From NCBI GenBank assembly GCA_001701165.1, contig DAAP01000051.1, positions 1 to 12,120 on the forward strand: a stretch of 12,120 bases of DNA, in the 5' to 3' direction. This document shows, piece after piece, positions 1-8,503 of this stretch. The DNA is from Bacteroidales bacterium H4 (GTDB lineage Bacteria; Bacteroidota; Bacteroidia; Bacteroidales; Muribaculaceae). The notes beneath the pieces are model-generated. The model saw only the letters and a list, made by a program, of their open reading frames with translations. It was not told the origin of the DNA and did no database searches. Both the position numbers and the translations under genes were made by a program. Within the stretch, counting starts at the first letter, position 1, and each line of letters starts with the position of its first letter.

Positions 1-1215
1 AAAAGTGCATTTGATATTGAAAGGGCTAACGATGACCCGTTATACCCCTACGACAATCCCGATGACCCCCACGGCTACGACTACCACCCTACGACATACG
101 ACCGTGCAACACTCTATGTGCCGAGGTTGGCGATAGAGGCGTACAAGGCCGACCCGGTATGGGGACAGTTTGTACGGATACGGGCTATTGAAGACGGCAT
201 ACAGGACACCTCCTTCTTCGGACTGCCGACATACACGGTGGGCAATCTCAGGTATGCGGTTAATGAGACCGTCCGAGACAGCTACAACGCGTCCATATAC
301 AAGTACACCGGGGCTATTGTGATTCCGAACGACGATAAGGAAGTGAAGTATTCCGGCAAAATCACCGTGCCCGAAAAAGCTACCATCAACGGCACCGAAT
401 ACCCCGTATTCGGATTTATGTGGCTTTCCGAGTATTCCGAAAACGAAAGCTCGGACTTGGAGATAACCCTGCCCGAAGGATTGAAAGTGATAGGTTTCAA
501 CCGAAATTATGGCGGCTCGCACAACACCATTAAGGCTATCAATATTCCCAAGACCGTGGAATACATCGGCGCGATGAAATACGTTGTCCCCGGCGCTACT
601 GTGACCCTTCCCGGAACGATTAAGGTCGTTTCAGCCGCTGCCGGGATTGAAGCCGAAAAACTTGTTATAGAGGACGGCGCACAGGTTCTCGGAACTCAAA
701 TCCTCGGCAAAACACTGATAACATGCCATAACACCGAGCTGACAATCCCCGGTTCGGTAAAACTCGGTGCGCTTGCAATAGATGCACGCGAGTTGGAGAG
801 CCTCAAAATTACAAAGTCCAAAATCAACGGTGCCTCACCGTATCTTGGCTCGGCTTTCTGCCCGAATTCTCCATCCATAAAAAAGATTACTTGCGAGTAC
901 ACCGTGCCGCCGGAGACAAGCGGCGGTGCCTTCGGCCTCTATCACGGCTACGACATGTACGAGCGTGCTACGCTGTACGTGCCCGAAGAGACTATCGAGG
1001 CATACAAGACCGCCCCGGAATGGAAAGAGTTCAAGAAGATTCTGCCCATCAAGGACGGCGTGAATGATGTGACTACGGACGATGCGCAAGTCGTCGCCAC
1101 CGAGTACCACGATTTGGCCGGACGATGCCTCGAAGCACCGGCCGAGCGCGGCATCACCATCCGCACGGACGTCTACAGCGACGGCACTCGCCGCTGCACC
1201 AAAATGTTGCGATGA
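1..1215 (+). CDS. BspA-like leucine-rich-repeat surface protein, 5' partial
   Basis: The frame is open from base 1 to the TGA at 1213-1215, giving 404 visible residues, so the true start lies outside the window; the GTG at 118 is only an internal codon. The protein resembles secreted BspA-type (LRR_5) proteins of gut Bacteroidales: irregular beta-rich repeats with 'ITLPEGLKVIG', 'INIPKTVEYIG' and 'LTIPGSVKL' type strands at about residues 150-260. A signature built on RATLYVP...IEAYK...W..F occurs twice, at residues 33-63 and 320-350. Residues 10-32 form an Asp/Pro/Tyr-rich stretch. The tail from Gly353 (GVNDV) to the end, with EYHDLAGR and a final K-x-L-R, looks like a divergent C-terminal sorting domain, so I infer export and cell-surface attachment or release. 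The ligand is unknown. The stop is followed by a strong terminator at 1247-1284, so this gene ends its transcription unit. Confidence 0.75.
   Translation, partial: KSAFDIERANDDPLYPYDNPDDPHGYDYHPTTYDRATLYVPRLAIEAYKADPVWGQFVRIRAIEDGIQDTSFFGLPTYTVGNLRYAVNETVRDSYNASIYKYTGAIVIPNDDKEVKYSGKITVPEKATINGTEYPVFGFMWLSEYSENESSDLEITLPEGLKVIGFNRNYGGSHNTIKAINIPKTVEYIGAMKYVVPGATVTLPGTIKVVSAAAGIEAEKLVIEDGAQVLGTQILGKTLITCHNTELTIPGSVKLGALAIDARELESLKITKSKINGASPYLGSAFCPNSPSIKKITCEYTVPPETSGGAFGLYHGYDMYERATLYVPEETIEAYKTAPEWKEFKKILPIKDGVNDVTTDDAQVVATEYHDLAGRCLEAPAERGITIRTDVYSDGTRRCTKMLR
70..189 (+). repeat. First copy of duplicated LRR-protein signature
   Basis: This encodes HGYD, then a short insertion, then the RATLYVP...IEAYK...W...I signature (residues 24-63). 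It matches the second copy at 943-1050. Over the 31-residue core I count 18 identities, and the 12 bases cacggctacgac are identical in both copies. The first copy carries four extra residues (YHPT) after HGYD. Confidence 0.7.
943..1050 (+). repeat. Second copy of duplicated LRR-protein signature
   Basis: This encodes HGYD-MYERATLYVP and the following IEAYK...W..F segment (residues 315-350). It sits just before the C-terminal sorting-like tail, which is the usual place for this signature in such proteins. The copy at 70-189 instead lies in the middle of a larger protein. Confidence 0.7.
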
Positions 1216-1246
1216 CGTTCCTGACAATTCAGACATAAACAATATT

Positions 1247-1284
1247 GGCCACCGGGATATCCGTCTCGGTGGCCGTCTTTTTTT
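1247..1284 (+). terminator. Rho-independent terminator after the LRR-protein gene
   Basis: GGCCACCG (1247-1254) pairs with CGGTGGCC (1267-1274), and the stem extends inward by a G-U, a G-C and an A-U pair to 11 bp around a 6-base loop. A run of seven T follows at 1278-1284. It lies 32 bases after the stop codon. Confidence 0.9.
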
Positions 1285-1379
1285 GGTGGGGTGAGGGATA
1301 TGATAAAACGGCCTTGGGGGCTGAGTCGGCAAAATATACAATGCGAGGTGCGGATGATGGTAATATCAGAAATAATGTA

Positions 1380-1387
1380 TATCTTTG
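1380..1387 (+). promoter_or_regulatory. Putative Bacteroidetes -7 box for the GDPD gene
   Basis: TATCTTTG matches the TAnnTTTG consensus and lies 46 bases upstream of the ATG at 1434, downstream of the previous terminator. I do not see a clear TTG-type -33 element at the usual distance, so the assignment rests on the -7 box and position. Confidence 0.5.
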
Positions 1388-1433
1388 GGCAATAAAACTA
1401 TATCTACGATAACCGATAACCTTTACCACGACT

Positions 1434-4394
1434 ATGATCAAAAGAATAATGTTGACACTTGCCATGGTTGTTTCGATGTCGGCCGTTTCGGCCAAACCGA
1501 TATTTGTGGGACACCGTGGCAGTCTATATGGGCTTGAAAACTCGGTGGAGTCGTTTACGAACGGCGCCAAGATGGGTTATCAGTACCTGGAAACAGACAT
1601 CAAAGTGACCAAAGATTTGCAGTTTGTGTGTACGCACGATGATGACCTCACGCGCCTTGGCGGCACCCTGAGCATCGCCTCATCGACGCTCGAACAGTTG
1701 CAGGCCGAGCCGCTGTCGCAGACACGTGGCGGAGTGGCCTATACAGGGCGTCTATGCTCGGCCAAGGAGTACTTGGATGTCTGCCGTCAGTACAACGTGC
1801 GGCCGCTCATCGAGCTCAAATGGGCCACCGGCATCAATTCAAACGATTGTTCCAATATCCCGTTGCTGATCAAATTCATCGAAGAGCAAGGCTTTCGCGA
1901 CAAGTGTATCATCCTGACATCCATGAAGCCATGTCTGGAGTATATACGAAAAAACTATCCCGACATCACCTTGCAATTCCTGACGGGGCAGTACTGGGCC
2001 AATCATTTTGACTGGTGCGTGGCCCAAGGTATAGACGTTGACATTCAGGCCGGATACTTCGATAAGTCCACCGTCGAGAAATTCCATGAAGCGGGGCTCA
2101 AGGTCAATATGTGGACGCTTAATTCCGATGCCGATTACGTGAAATACGGCAATTGGGGCTGTGATTTCGTCACCACCGACTATCTTGATCCCAAGACGGT
2201 GTCCGAGCTTGACCCTTTGGCATCCATAGTCCCCAATAAGGTGGACTACCCCGTCAATAAGCTGCTACCTCGCGGCAATTACAAGCCTCGTGCCGAAGGC
2301 CCTTATTCGATGCCGGACGCCATTAACGGTACGACAATGCGCATGGCCGCTATGCACGGATATATGTGGAGCGTCTTGGTGGAGAAAGACGGGGGCGTAG
2401 CCATATACGATTTTGATTACTATGGTCTCAAGCTCAAGGAACGCAAAATGCCCGTGGACGTCGCCGTCAAGTCTATCGCCTATACCGCCGATGGTTATTT
2501 GCTGGCGGTCTCCGAGGTAAAGGCCGCATCGACAGGCGTCAACCCCCTCACGGTATATACCTGGGATGACGCCGAAGCCCAACCGCGTGTGCTTGCCGAA
2601 ATCACTGCGCCCGGGCAGGCCGGTGCAGCAGGAGATGTAGAATTGAACGAACGTTTTGCCGTTTCGGGCAATCGTGACGATATCCGGATGTATTTACCGG
2701 CACGAATCGGGGATGCCGCGACATTGACTTTCTGTGTCGTGTACATCAAGGACGGCAAGATGACCAAATCGTTTGTCGCCGCCACCGATATTGCCGCCGC
2801 AGCGCTTGCCGATTGCCGCGTGGTGGTGACACCTACATCGCGCGACCATCTCCTGGTGATATCCGATAAGGAGCGATTGTGTCGCGAATACGCCTTTGAC
2901 CGTGAAACGGGCGAGATGAAGGCTTATACCGAGTTTGACCCGACAGCGGCCGTGGGTCGCTGTTTTTTTCGCCGCGGCTCCAAACCATACATGGCGTCCT
3001 TGGATGATAGTGGCAAGATGTCTTTTGCGGCATATTATGCCGCAAAGGCCGAGCCTTTGGACGAAGTTGTCTCAATTGCCACGGGAATCACGCCCGAGGT
3101 CGAGACTTTCGTAGGCGCCGAGGAGGGGCTTTACGGCATCAGAGTGCATGTGCTCACTGCCGACGGCCGTTTGGCCTCGGTGCAGATGCACGATGAAATA
3201 ATACACGAACCGGCCGAGAATGCGGACTTTGTCGCCGAACGTGTCTGGGAACGCAGTGTGGCTGCAAATAACGCCCCCACCGAGATTATAGACGGCACCA
3301 ACGCCCAGCAGGGTACAGCCGTATATGGCAAATTCTACATCAACGATAAGTCTACAAAGACACTCAATATCTTCGACACTAAAGGTAATCTGACCACACT
3401 GCTCGGTGGCGCCGGCTACGGATGCTGCCGTGACGACAGGGGCAATGTGATTGTGCGTAACGACCTTTCCACCGGTACGACGCACGAGTTTCTGATATAT
3501 AGGCTGACGGAAAGCGGCGTTAACGACTATACGGTAGAATCCGAGCCCGTATCCGTCACTTGCGAAGTGCCGATAGCCGGCCAGACCAACTTCATCAGTG
3601 CTTCGGGTGATGTCTTCGGCGACGACGGGCATATATACTTGTACCCCAACAAGGCCTCGGCGGTCAATATCATCTGCATGTCTCGAGGCAAAGTCGTCAA
3701 ATGCGTTTCCAAAGACGGCCTTGCCATGACCGGTACTACTGCCGGGTATGTCTACCCCATCGAGGATGACTCCGAAAATTGGTTGTACCAAGTGCGTGGA
3801 ACCGGCATATACCGCTACTGCGGAGGTGACAACATTGCCGTGTCCACCACGCGTGCCGGCACCACCGCTCCGGCCCGCAACAGCACCACCGGTTTCGCAT
3901 ACTTCGTGTATCGCGGCCATGAATTTCTCGTGCACAACTCGGGCAAAAACTATCTCGGCGGCCTCACTATACGCAACCTCACCACAGACAAGGTCATAGC
4001 TTCCTTTGACCCCCTCGGAAACAAGGGTTATACAGAGGGCGGCAATTACTCCGTATCCAACTGGATTATTCCGGAAATCGGAGGCTTCATCAACGGCTAC
4101 TGTGTCAATATTTACCAGTACTGTCCGGCCAATGGGCTGGCCATCGTCAGATTGTATGATAAAAACCAAGGCGTTGAAGACATCGCGGTCGATACGGCTG
4201 TTCCGACGCTGAAAGTCGTTCAAGAAGGTGATGTACTATATGTCATCGGCGCCGAGCGCTTTACGGTGTACTCGCTTGACGGCATCACTCGCCGCCGTGC
4301 CGTCGCCGGCAATACCGACGTTTCCGGCCTTGCACGGGGCATATATGTCGTGGTCGCCGAAGACGGCCGTACCGCCAAGATTGCCATCCGGTGA
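1434..4394 (+). CDS. Secreted glycerophosphodiester phosphodiesterase with long beta-rich C-terminus
   Basis: This protein has 986 residues. Residues 1-20 are a signal peptide with a basic start and a hydrophobic core ending in AVSA. Residues about 22-255 are a GDPD TIM-barrel domain: H27-R28-G29, E35-N36, E53-x-D55, H68-D69, E127-x-K129, W227 in an NMWTLN strand and a closing DFVTTDYLD. The His, Glu and Asp residues match the catalytic and metal-binding set of the family, so hydrolysis of glycerophosphodiesters to glycerol-3-phosphate and an alcohol is likely, in the periplasm or outside the cell. Ordinary bacterial GDPDs are about 250-350 residues. Here about 650 further residues (about 265-910) look like repeated short beta strands, possibly a propeller, and I cannot assign them to a family. 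The tail from G913 (GVEDI) to GIYVVVAEDG and the final K-I-A-I-R resembles a sorting domain. The first ATG was chosen because it gives the signal peptide. There is no obvious terminator after it. Confidence 0.88.
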   Translation: MIKRIMLTLAMVVSMSAVSAKPIFVGHRGSLYGLENSVESFTNGAKMGYQYLETDIKVTKDLQFVCTHDDDLTRLGGTLSIASSTLEQLQAEPLSQTRGGVAYTGRLCSAKEYLDVCRQYNVRPLIELKWATGINSNDCSNIPLLIKFIEEQGFRDKCIILTSMKPCLEYIRKNYPDITLQFLTGQYWANHFDWCVAQGIDVDIQAGYFDKSTVEKFHEAGLKVNMWTLNSDADYVKYGNWGCDFVTTDYLDPKTVSELDPLASIVPNKVDYPVNKLLPRGNYKPRAEGPYSMPDAINGTTMRMAAMHGYMWSVLVEKDGGVAIYDFDYYGLKLKERKMPVDVAVKSIAYTADGYLLAVSEVKAASTGVNPLTVYTWDDAEAQPRVLAEITAPGQAGAAGDVELNERFAVSGNRDDIRMYLPARIGDAATLTFCVVYIKDGKMTKSFVAATDIAAAALADCRVVVTPTSRDHLLVISDKERLCREYAFDRETGEMKAYTEFDPTAAVGRCFFRRGSKPYMASLDDSGKMSFAAYYAAKAEPLDEVVSIATGITPEVETFVGAEEGLYGIRVHVLTADGRLASVQMHDEIIHEPAENADFVAERVWERSVAANNAPTEIIDGTNAQQGTAVYGKFYINDKSTKTLNIFDTKGNLTTLLGGAGYGCCRDDRGNVIVRNDLSTGTTHEFLIYRLTESGVNDYTVESEPVSVTCEVPIAGQTNFISASGDVFGDDGHIYLYPNKASAVNIICMSRGKVVKCVSKDGLAMTGTTAGYVYPIEDDSENWLYQVRGTGIYRYCGGDNIAVSTTRAGTTAPARNSTTGFAYFVYRGHEFLVHNSGKNYLGGLTIRNLTTDKVIASFDPLGNKGYTEGGNYSVSNWIIPEIGGFINGYCVNIYQYCPANGLAIVRLYDKNQGVEDIAVDTAVPTLKVVQEGDVLYVIGAERFTVYSLDGITRRRAVAGNTDVSGLARGIYVVVAEDGRTAKIAIR

Positions 4395-4524
4395 CCACTC
4401 CCGTTACCCCGCCACATCCTACGGCGAGATACCTGCATGGGCGCTCCGCAGCATCGCCCTGACGATGGATGCGGGCTTTGCCCGACCTTCCGTTTCTGTG
4501 CCCTTTCCGCCTATTTAACAAACG

Positions 4525-4560
4525 TTTGATGTCATATATAACAAATAATCATTAACTTTG
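4525..4560 (+). promoter_or_regulatory. Putative promoter of the M6 protease gene
   Basis: TAACTTTG (4553-4560) is a full match to the Bacteroidetes -7 consensus TAnnTTTG. TTTG at 4525-4528 could be the -33 element, though the 24-base spacer is slightly long. It implies a 5' leader of roughly 90 bases before the ATG at 4655. Confidence 0.65.
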
Positions 4561-4654
4561 CAAGTTAATCATCGGTTGTCGGCCTTCCGATAAGAGGTCA
4601 CCCCGATATTGTAATTGACACATATACACACATAAAACCATAAACACACATCTT

Positions 4655-7126
4655 ATGAAATTGCAACGTAAAATCGTCACCCTGGCGACTTTGGGTCTTG
4701 CCCTCAGTGCCGCCGCCGTGCCCGCTAAGCGCGAAGTGCGTACAGTGACACAGCCCGATGGAACGACTATCGAAGTCCGCATCGTCGGCGACGAATATCT
4801 ACATTACATGGTTACGAATGACGGAAATATCGTCAGCCGCGATACCGATGGACGTTATTGCTATGCCAAGGTCGCAACCGACGGCCGCATCATCTCCACC
4901 GGCATTTCCGTCACCAAGAAAGACGCTCCCGACCTTGATGTCACCAACCTCAGCGACATCAATACCTCGGAACTGCGCGCACAGCGCATTCAGGCACGCA
5001 ATGTCGCTGTCAAACCGCAGCGGCTTAATGCTCCGGCTCGCTCAAACGGCGACCCCAGCAGCGGAATAGGTCGCTTCACAAACTTCCCCGCCAACGGCGA
5101 AGTACGTGCGCTGGTACTGCTTGTACAGTACAAAGACGTCAAATTCACCCTCTCCGACCCCAAGACATACTTCGATGATATGCTTAATAAGGACGGATTT
5201 AACCAATACGGCGGTACCGGCTGCGCAGCCGAATACTTCCGCGAAAGCTCCAACGGCCAATTCCGTCCCATCTTCGATGTGTACGGCCCGGTGACACTCG
5301 GTCAAAACCGCAGCTATTACGGCGGCAACGATTATTACGGCAATGATGTGCAGCCGCATCTGATGGTGACACATGCCCTCGCAGCCCTCAAAGATCAGGT
5401 GGACCTGAGCAAGTACGATGCCGACAACGACGGATATGTAGACAATGTATACGTGTTCTACGCCGGCCAGGGCGAGGCTTCGTACGGCTCGGAAGAAACC
5501 GTATGGCCTCACTCGGCACATATCAATGACTTCGGTGTCACATACAGTGCCAACGGCAAACAAGTCAACCGATACGCCACCTCCAACGAATGGGAGCAGA
5601 CTCGCCCGGACGGCGTAGGTACTTTCATCCACGAATTTAGCCACGTCCTCGGTCTCCCTGACTTGTATTGCACCAACTATAACTCTGTCGCAGGCGACAT
5701 TACCCCTAACGCTTGGAGCGTCCTTGACTACGGTACTTACAATAACGACGGTCGCACTCCGCCGACATATTCGGTATACGAGCGCAATGCCATGGGATGG
5801 ATCGATCTCAAAGAGCTCAAAGACGCCGAGACGGTGGCACTCAATCACATCGAAGACTCCAATGAGGGATGTATCATTCACACTTACGGCACAACCGGCG
5901 CTGTTAATCCCAACGAATTCTTCCTGCTTGAAAATCGCCAGCAGAAAGGTTGGGACAAGTACCTTCCCGGACACGGAATGTTGATATGGCACATCGACTA
6001 CAAAACTTCGGTGTTCAATAATAATACGGTCAACAATACCACGCACCAACATGTGGACATCGAGGAAGCATGTGGCACTGCCAACAGCCGAAACGAGTCT
6101 GTTTTGGCCGGATATACCTTTCCTGGCACGTCAAAGAATACATCTTTCACATCTGAGACAACTCCGGCGCTGAAAACCTGGGCCGGCGTGGGTGTCGATG
6201 TGCCTATTACCAATATCGAGGAGGACGGCAGCATCATCTCCTTTGACGTCTGCGGCGGCGGCACTCCCGTGCCGGCACCTGTGGCTCTCGCCCCCACGGA
6301 AGAGACATCCGATTCTTTCGTTGCCAATTGGCAGCCTGTCGAAGGTGCAACCGACTATCGCCTGACGGTATGGGCTGTGGGCGAAGGCGCGCCGAAGACT
6401 GAGACCGCCGATTTCGGCACATCTTCAACGACGGCCACTTTCCCCGATGGTTGGAGCTCAAATGTCAATGGTGTGTATACTACGGCAGCAAGTTGCGGTA
6501 AGGATGCCCCATCGCTCAAACTCAACCAAGACGGCGCATATCTGGCTACTCGCACTTTCCCCAACCCGATCAAGTCCGTATCGCTGTGGATCAAGGGACA
6601 GACGGCCACGAGCGATTGCACACTCAGCATCGAGAGTCAAGACGGAGAGGGATGGTCAACATTCAAGACCATAGCCGTCAACACCTACAACAATAAGGGC
6701 GCTGCGGTTACGATAGACGAAATCCCCGCCAACACCTTTGCACTGCGCATATACTACAACAAAGGACAGCGCGGCAACGTTGCCATAGACGATGTGGCCG
6801 TTACATACGGAGCCTCGACATACATCCTTGACGGGTATGACGCCGTAAGCACAGCGGGCGCCACTTCGATGCGCGTTGCTGCCGTCAAGAGCGTCAATAA
6901 GTACCGTTACAGCGTACGTGCTTATGTCGGTACTTCGCGTTCGGCAATGTCCAACACTATCGAGCTGACTCTCTCAAACGGAGTGGAAGATGTCTCTATG
7001 GACGATGCCAACGCCCCGGTCGAGTATTTCAACCTCCAAGGTGTGAAAGTCGGCGCCGACAACCTCACCCATGGCATATACGTACGCCGTCAGGGCAGGT
7101 CTGTCTCCAAGATTGTCATCCGCTGA
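4655..7126 (+). CDS. Secreted M6-family zinc metalloprotease
   Basis: This protein has 823 residues. A signal peptide (about 1-22, MKLQRKIVTLATLGLALSAA then AVPA) is followed by a prosegment with TQPDGT and GDEYLHYMVT, as in other Bacteroidetes M6 proteins. The catalytic domain spans about 130-530. Its zinc motif is H326-E327-F-S-H330-V-L-G333-L-P-D336. A calcium-loop-like D255-x-D257-x-D259-G precedes it, and NAWSVLDYGTYNN and GHGMLIWHID, typical of M6, follow. Residues about 538-585 and 722-774 look like two halves of one fibronectin-III-like domain. Between them (about 586-719) is an inserted jelly-roll-like domain with GW, APSLKL and GNVAIDDV. The tail from G776 (GVEDV, YFNLQG, GIYV, then KIVIR) is a typical sorting domain. 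I infer a secreted or surface endopeptidase; its substrate is unknown. All key zinc-motif residues are present. No terminator follows, and the next gene starts 58 bases on. Confidence 0.92.
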   Translation: MKLQRKIVTLATLGLALSAAAVPAKREVRTVTQPDGTTIEVRIVGDEYLHYMVTNDGNIVSRDTDGRYCYAKVATDGRIISTGISVTKKDAPDLDVTNLSDINTSELRAQRIQARNVAVKPQRLNAPARSNGDPSSGIGRFTNFPANGEVRALVLLVQYKDVKFTLSDPKTYFDDMLNKDGFNQYGGTGCAAEYFRESSNGQFRPIFDVYGPVTLGQNRSYYGGNDYYGNDVQPHLMVTHALAALKDQVDLSKYDADNDGYVDNVYVFYAGQGEASYGSEETVWPHSAHINDFGVTYSANGKQVNRYATSNEWEQTRPDGVGTFIHEFSHVLGLPDLYCTNYNSVAGDITPNAWSVLDYGTYNNDGRTPPTYSVYERNAMGWIDLKELKDAETVALNHIEDSNEGCIIHTYGTTGAVNPNEFFLLENRQQKGWDKYLPGHGMLIWHIDYKTSVFNNNTVNNTTHQHVDIEEACGTANSRNESVLAGYTFPGTSKNTSFTSETTPALKTWAGVGVDVPITNIEEDGSIISFDVCGGGTPVPAPVALAPTEETSDSFVANWQPVEGATDYRLTVWAVGEGAPKTETADFGTSSTTATFPDGWSSNVNGVYTTAASCGKDAPSLKLNQDGAYLATRTFPNPIKSVSLWIKGQTATSDCTLSIESQDGEGWSTFKTIAVNTYNNKGAAVTIDEIPANTFALRIYYNKGQRGNVAIDDVAVTYGASTYILDGYDAVSTAGATSMRVAAVKSVNKYRYSVRAYVGTSRSAMSNTIELTLSNGVEDVSMDDANAPVEYFNLQGVKVGADNLTHGIYVRRQGRSVSKIVIR

Positions 7127-7184
7127 TACTTTTTGCCGAGACAATTACAGACATTTCGACACAGACATTAAACCAAGCACCGAG

Positions 7185-7535
7185 ATGGATACACCAAATG
7201 CACAGATGACCATAGCCGACCTTCAAAAGACGGTGGATCGGTGGATTGCATCCATTGGTGTGCGGTATTTCTCGCCATTGACCAATACCGCCATCCTCGC
7301 CGAAGAAACCGGCGAGGTGGCGCGGCTGATGGCTCGGATATATGGTGACCAGTCGTTCAAAGAGGGCGAGGACCCCTCGGCTCTTGGCGACGAACTGGCC
7401 GATGTGCTATGGGTGGTGGCTGCCATTGCCAACCAGACGGGCGTAGACCTCGATGAGGCTCTGCGATGCAATATCGCCAAGAAAACAGCCCGTGATGCAA
7501 ACCGCCATCGTGATAATCCCAAACTGAAACAATAA
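7185..7535 (+). CDS. MazG-like nucleotide pyrophosphohydrolase
   Basis: This protein has 116 residues. It is a single-domain MazG-type enzyme of the all-alpha NTP pyrophosphatase superfamily, which hydrolyses nucleoside triphosphates to monophosphates and pyrophosphate and is thought to clean non-canonical nucleotides from the pool. The metal-binding pattern EExxE...ExxD is seen as E40-E41-T-G-E44 and E70-L-A-D73, 25 residues apart, followed by the hydrophobic helix VLWVVAAIANQTGVDL. The frame stays open upstream to 7071, but that part overlaps the end of the protease gene. The ATG at 7185 gives a protein of normal family length, so it was chosen. The stop lies 23 bases before deoC, so the two are probably co-transcribed. 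Confidence 0.87.
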   Translation: MDTPNAQMTIADLQKTVDRWIASIGVRYFSPLTNTAILAEETGEVARLMARIYGDQSFKEGEDPSALGDELADVLWVVAAIANQTGVDLDEALRCNIAKKTARDANRHRDNPKLKQ

Positions 7536-7558
7536 CAACACATAACACTCTACAAATC

Positions 7559-8452
7559 ATGACCGAACAAATTGACAAGTACCACCAGGCGATAGCCGCC
7601 AGCAAGGTGACGACAGACGATGCCTTTGTGGCCGCCGAGGTGAAACGCATACTCGATGAGCACCTCAAGGAAAACATGACGCAGGACGTCTACCGATTCC
7701 TGTTCAATACCATCGACCTGACCACGCTCAAGGCCACGGATTCGCAACGTAGCGTAGCCGCCTTCACCGAGCGCGTCAACGCCTTCGAGGCCGAACACCC
7801 CGAGTTGAAAAACGTTGCAGCGATATGTGTATATCCCAATTTTGCGCAGGTGGTACGCGCCGTCCTCGATGTCAGCGAGGTTGACATCGCGTGCGTCAGC
7901 GGCAATTTCCCCGCTTCACAGGGCTTCCTCGAGACTAAGATTGCCGAGACGGCTCTCGCCGTAAAAGACGGGGCTGACGAAATCGATATCGTACTCAACG
8001 TTGGCGCCTTCCTCGACGGTGATTACGAGAGCGTGTGCGACGAAATTATCGAACAAAAGCACAGCGCCGGCGACTCAATACTCAAGGTTATCCTCGAAAC
8101 CGGAGCGCTTAAATCCGCTCAGGCAATACGCGACGCCTCGGTACTGTCGCTGTACAGCGATGCCGACTTCCTGAAGACCTCCACCGGCAAGGAATATCCC
8201 GGCGCCACACTTGAGGCCGCATACGTCATGGCACAATGTATCAAGGAGTATTACGAGAAGACCGGCAAGCGCGTGGGCTTCAAGGCTTCGGGCGGCGTGG
8301 CTACCACCGAAGAAGCCGTACAATACTATACCGTCATTAAGACTGTCCTCGGCGAAGAATGGCTGGACAATCACTACTTCCGTATCGGAGCATCGCGCTT
8401 GGCCAACAATCTGCTCTCCGACATTCTGGGCACGCCCACCAAGTTCTTCTAA
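7559..8452 (+). CDS. deoC: Deoxyribose-phosphate aldolase
   Basis: This protein has 297 residues. It is a class I aldolase that cleaves 2-deoxyribose-5-phosphate to glyceraldehyde-3-phosphate and acetaldehyde, in the cytoplasmic salvage of deoxynucleosides. The Schiff-base lysine is K206 in LKTSTGKEYPGAT, the second active-site lysine is K242 in VGFKASGGVATTEEA, and the acidic partner is D143 in EIDIVLNVGAF. It is longer than the 259-residue E. coli enzyme because of an N-terminal helical extension of about 40 residues, as in the longer DeoC group of Bacteroidetes. The ATG at 7559 is the first in the frame. It follows the MazG-like gene closely, which fits a small nucleotide-metabolism operon. 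Confidence 0.96.
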   Translation: MTEQIDKYHQAIAASKVTTDDAFVAAEVKRILDEHLKENMTQDVYRFLFNTIDLTTLKATDSQRSVAAFTERVNAFEAEHPELKNVAAICVYPNFAQVVRAVLDVSEVDIACVSGNFPASQGFLETKIAETALAVKDGADEIDIVLNVGAFLDGDYESVCDEIIEQKHSAGDSILKVILETGALKSAQAIRDASVLSLYSDADFLKTSTGKEYPGATLEAAYVMAQCIKEYYEKTGKRVGFKASGGVATTEEAVQYYTVIKTVLGEEWLDNHYFRIGASRLANNLLSDILGTPTKFF

Positions 8453-8503
8453 AATACGCCTTGCCTCTACGTAAAGTTATCACTCAAAAAGCAGCATTGA
8501 CTT

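Noticed and set aside
3072..4223. Long minus-strand frame opposite the GDPD gene (383 codons), and a similar one at 5042-6052
   Set aside because: Both lie wholly opposite well-supported genes, show no domain features, and are explained by the codon bias of the real genes.
4472..4484. Hairpin CGGGC-TTT-GCCCG after the GDPD gene, as a terminator
   Set aside because: The stem is only 5 bp and no T run follows, so it is not a convincing terminator.
7126..7134. TACTTTTTG as a promoter for the MazG-like/deoC pair
   Set aside because: The spacing between TA and TTTG is three bases rather than two, and no -33 element lies at a suitable distance.
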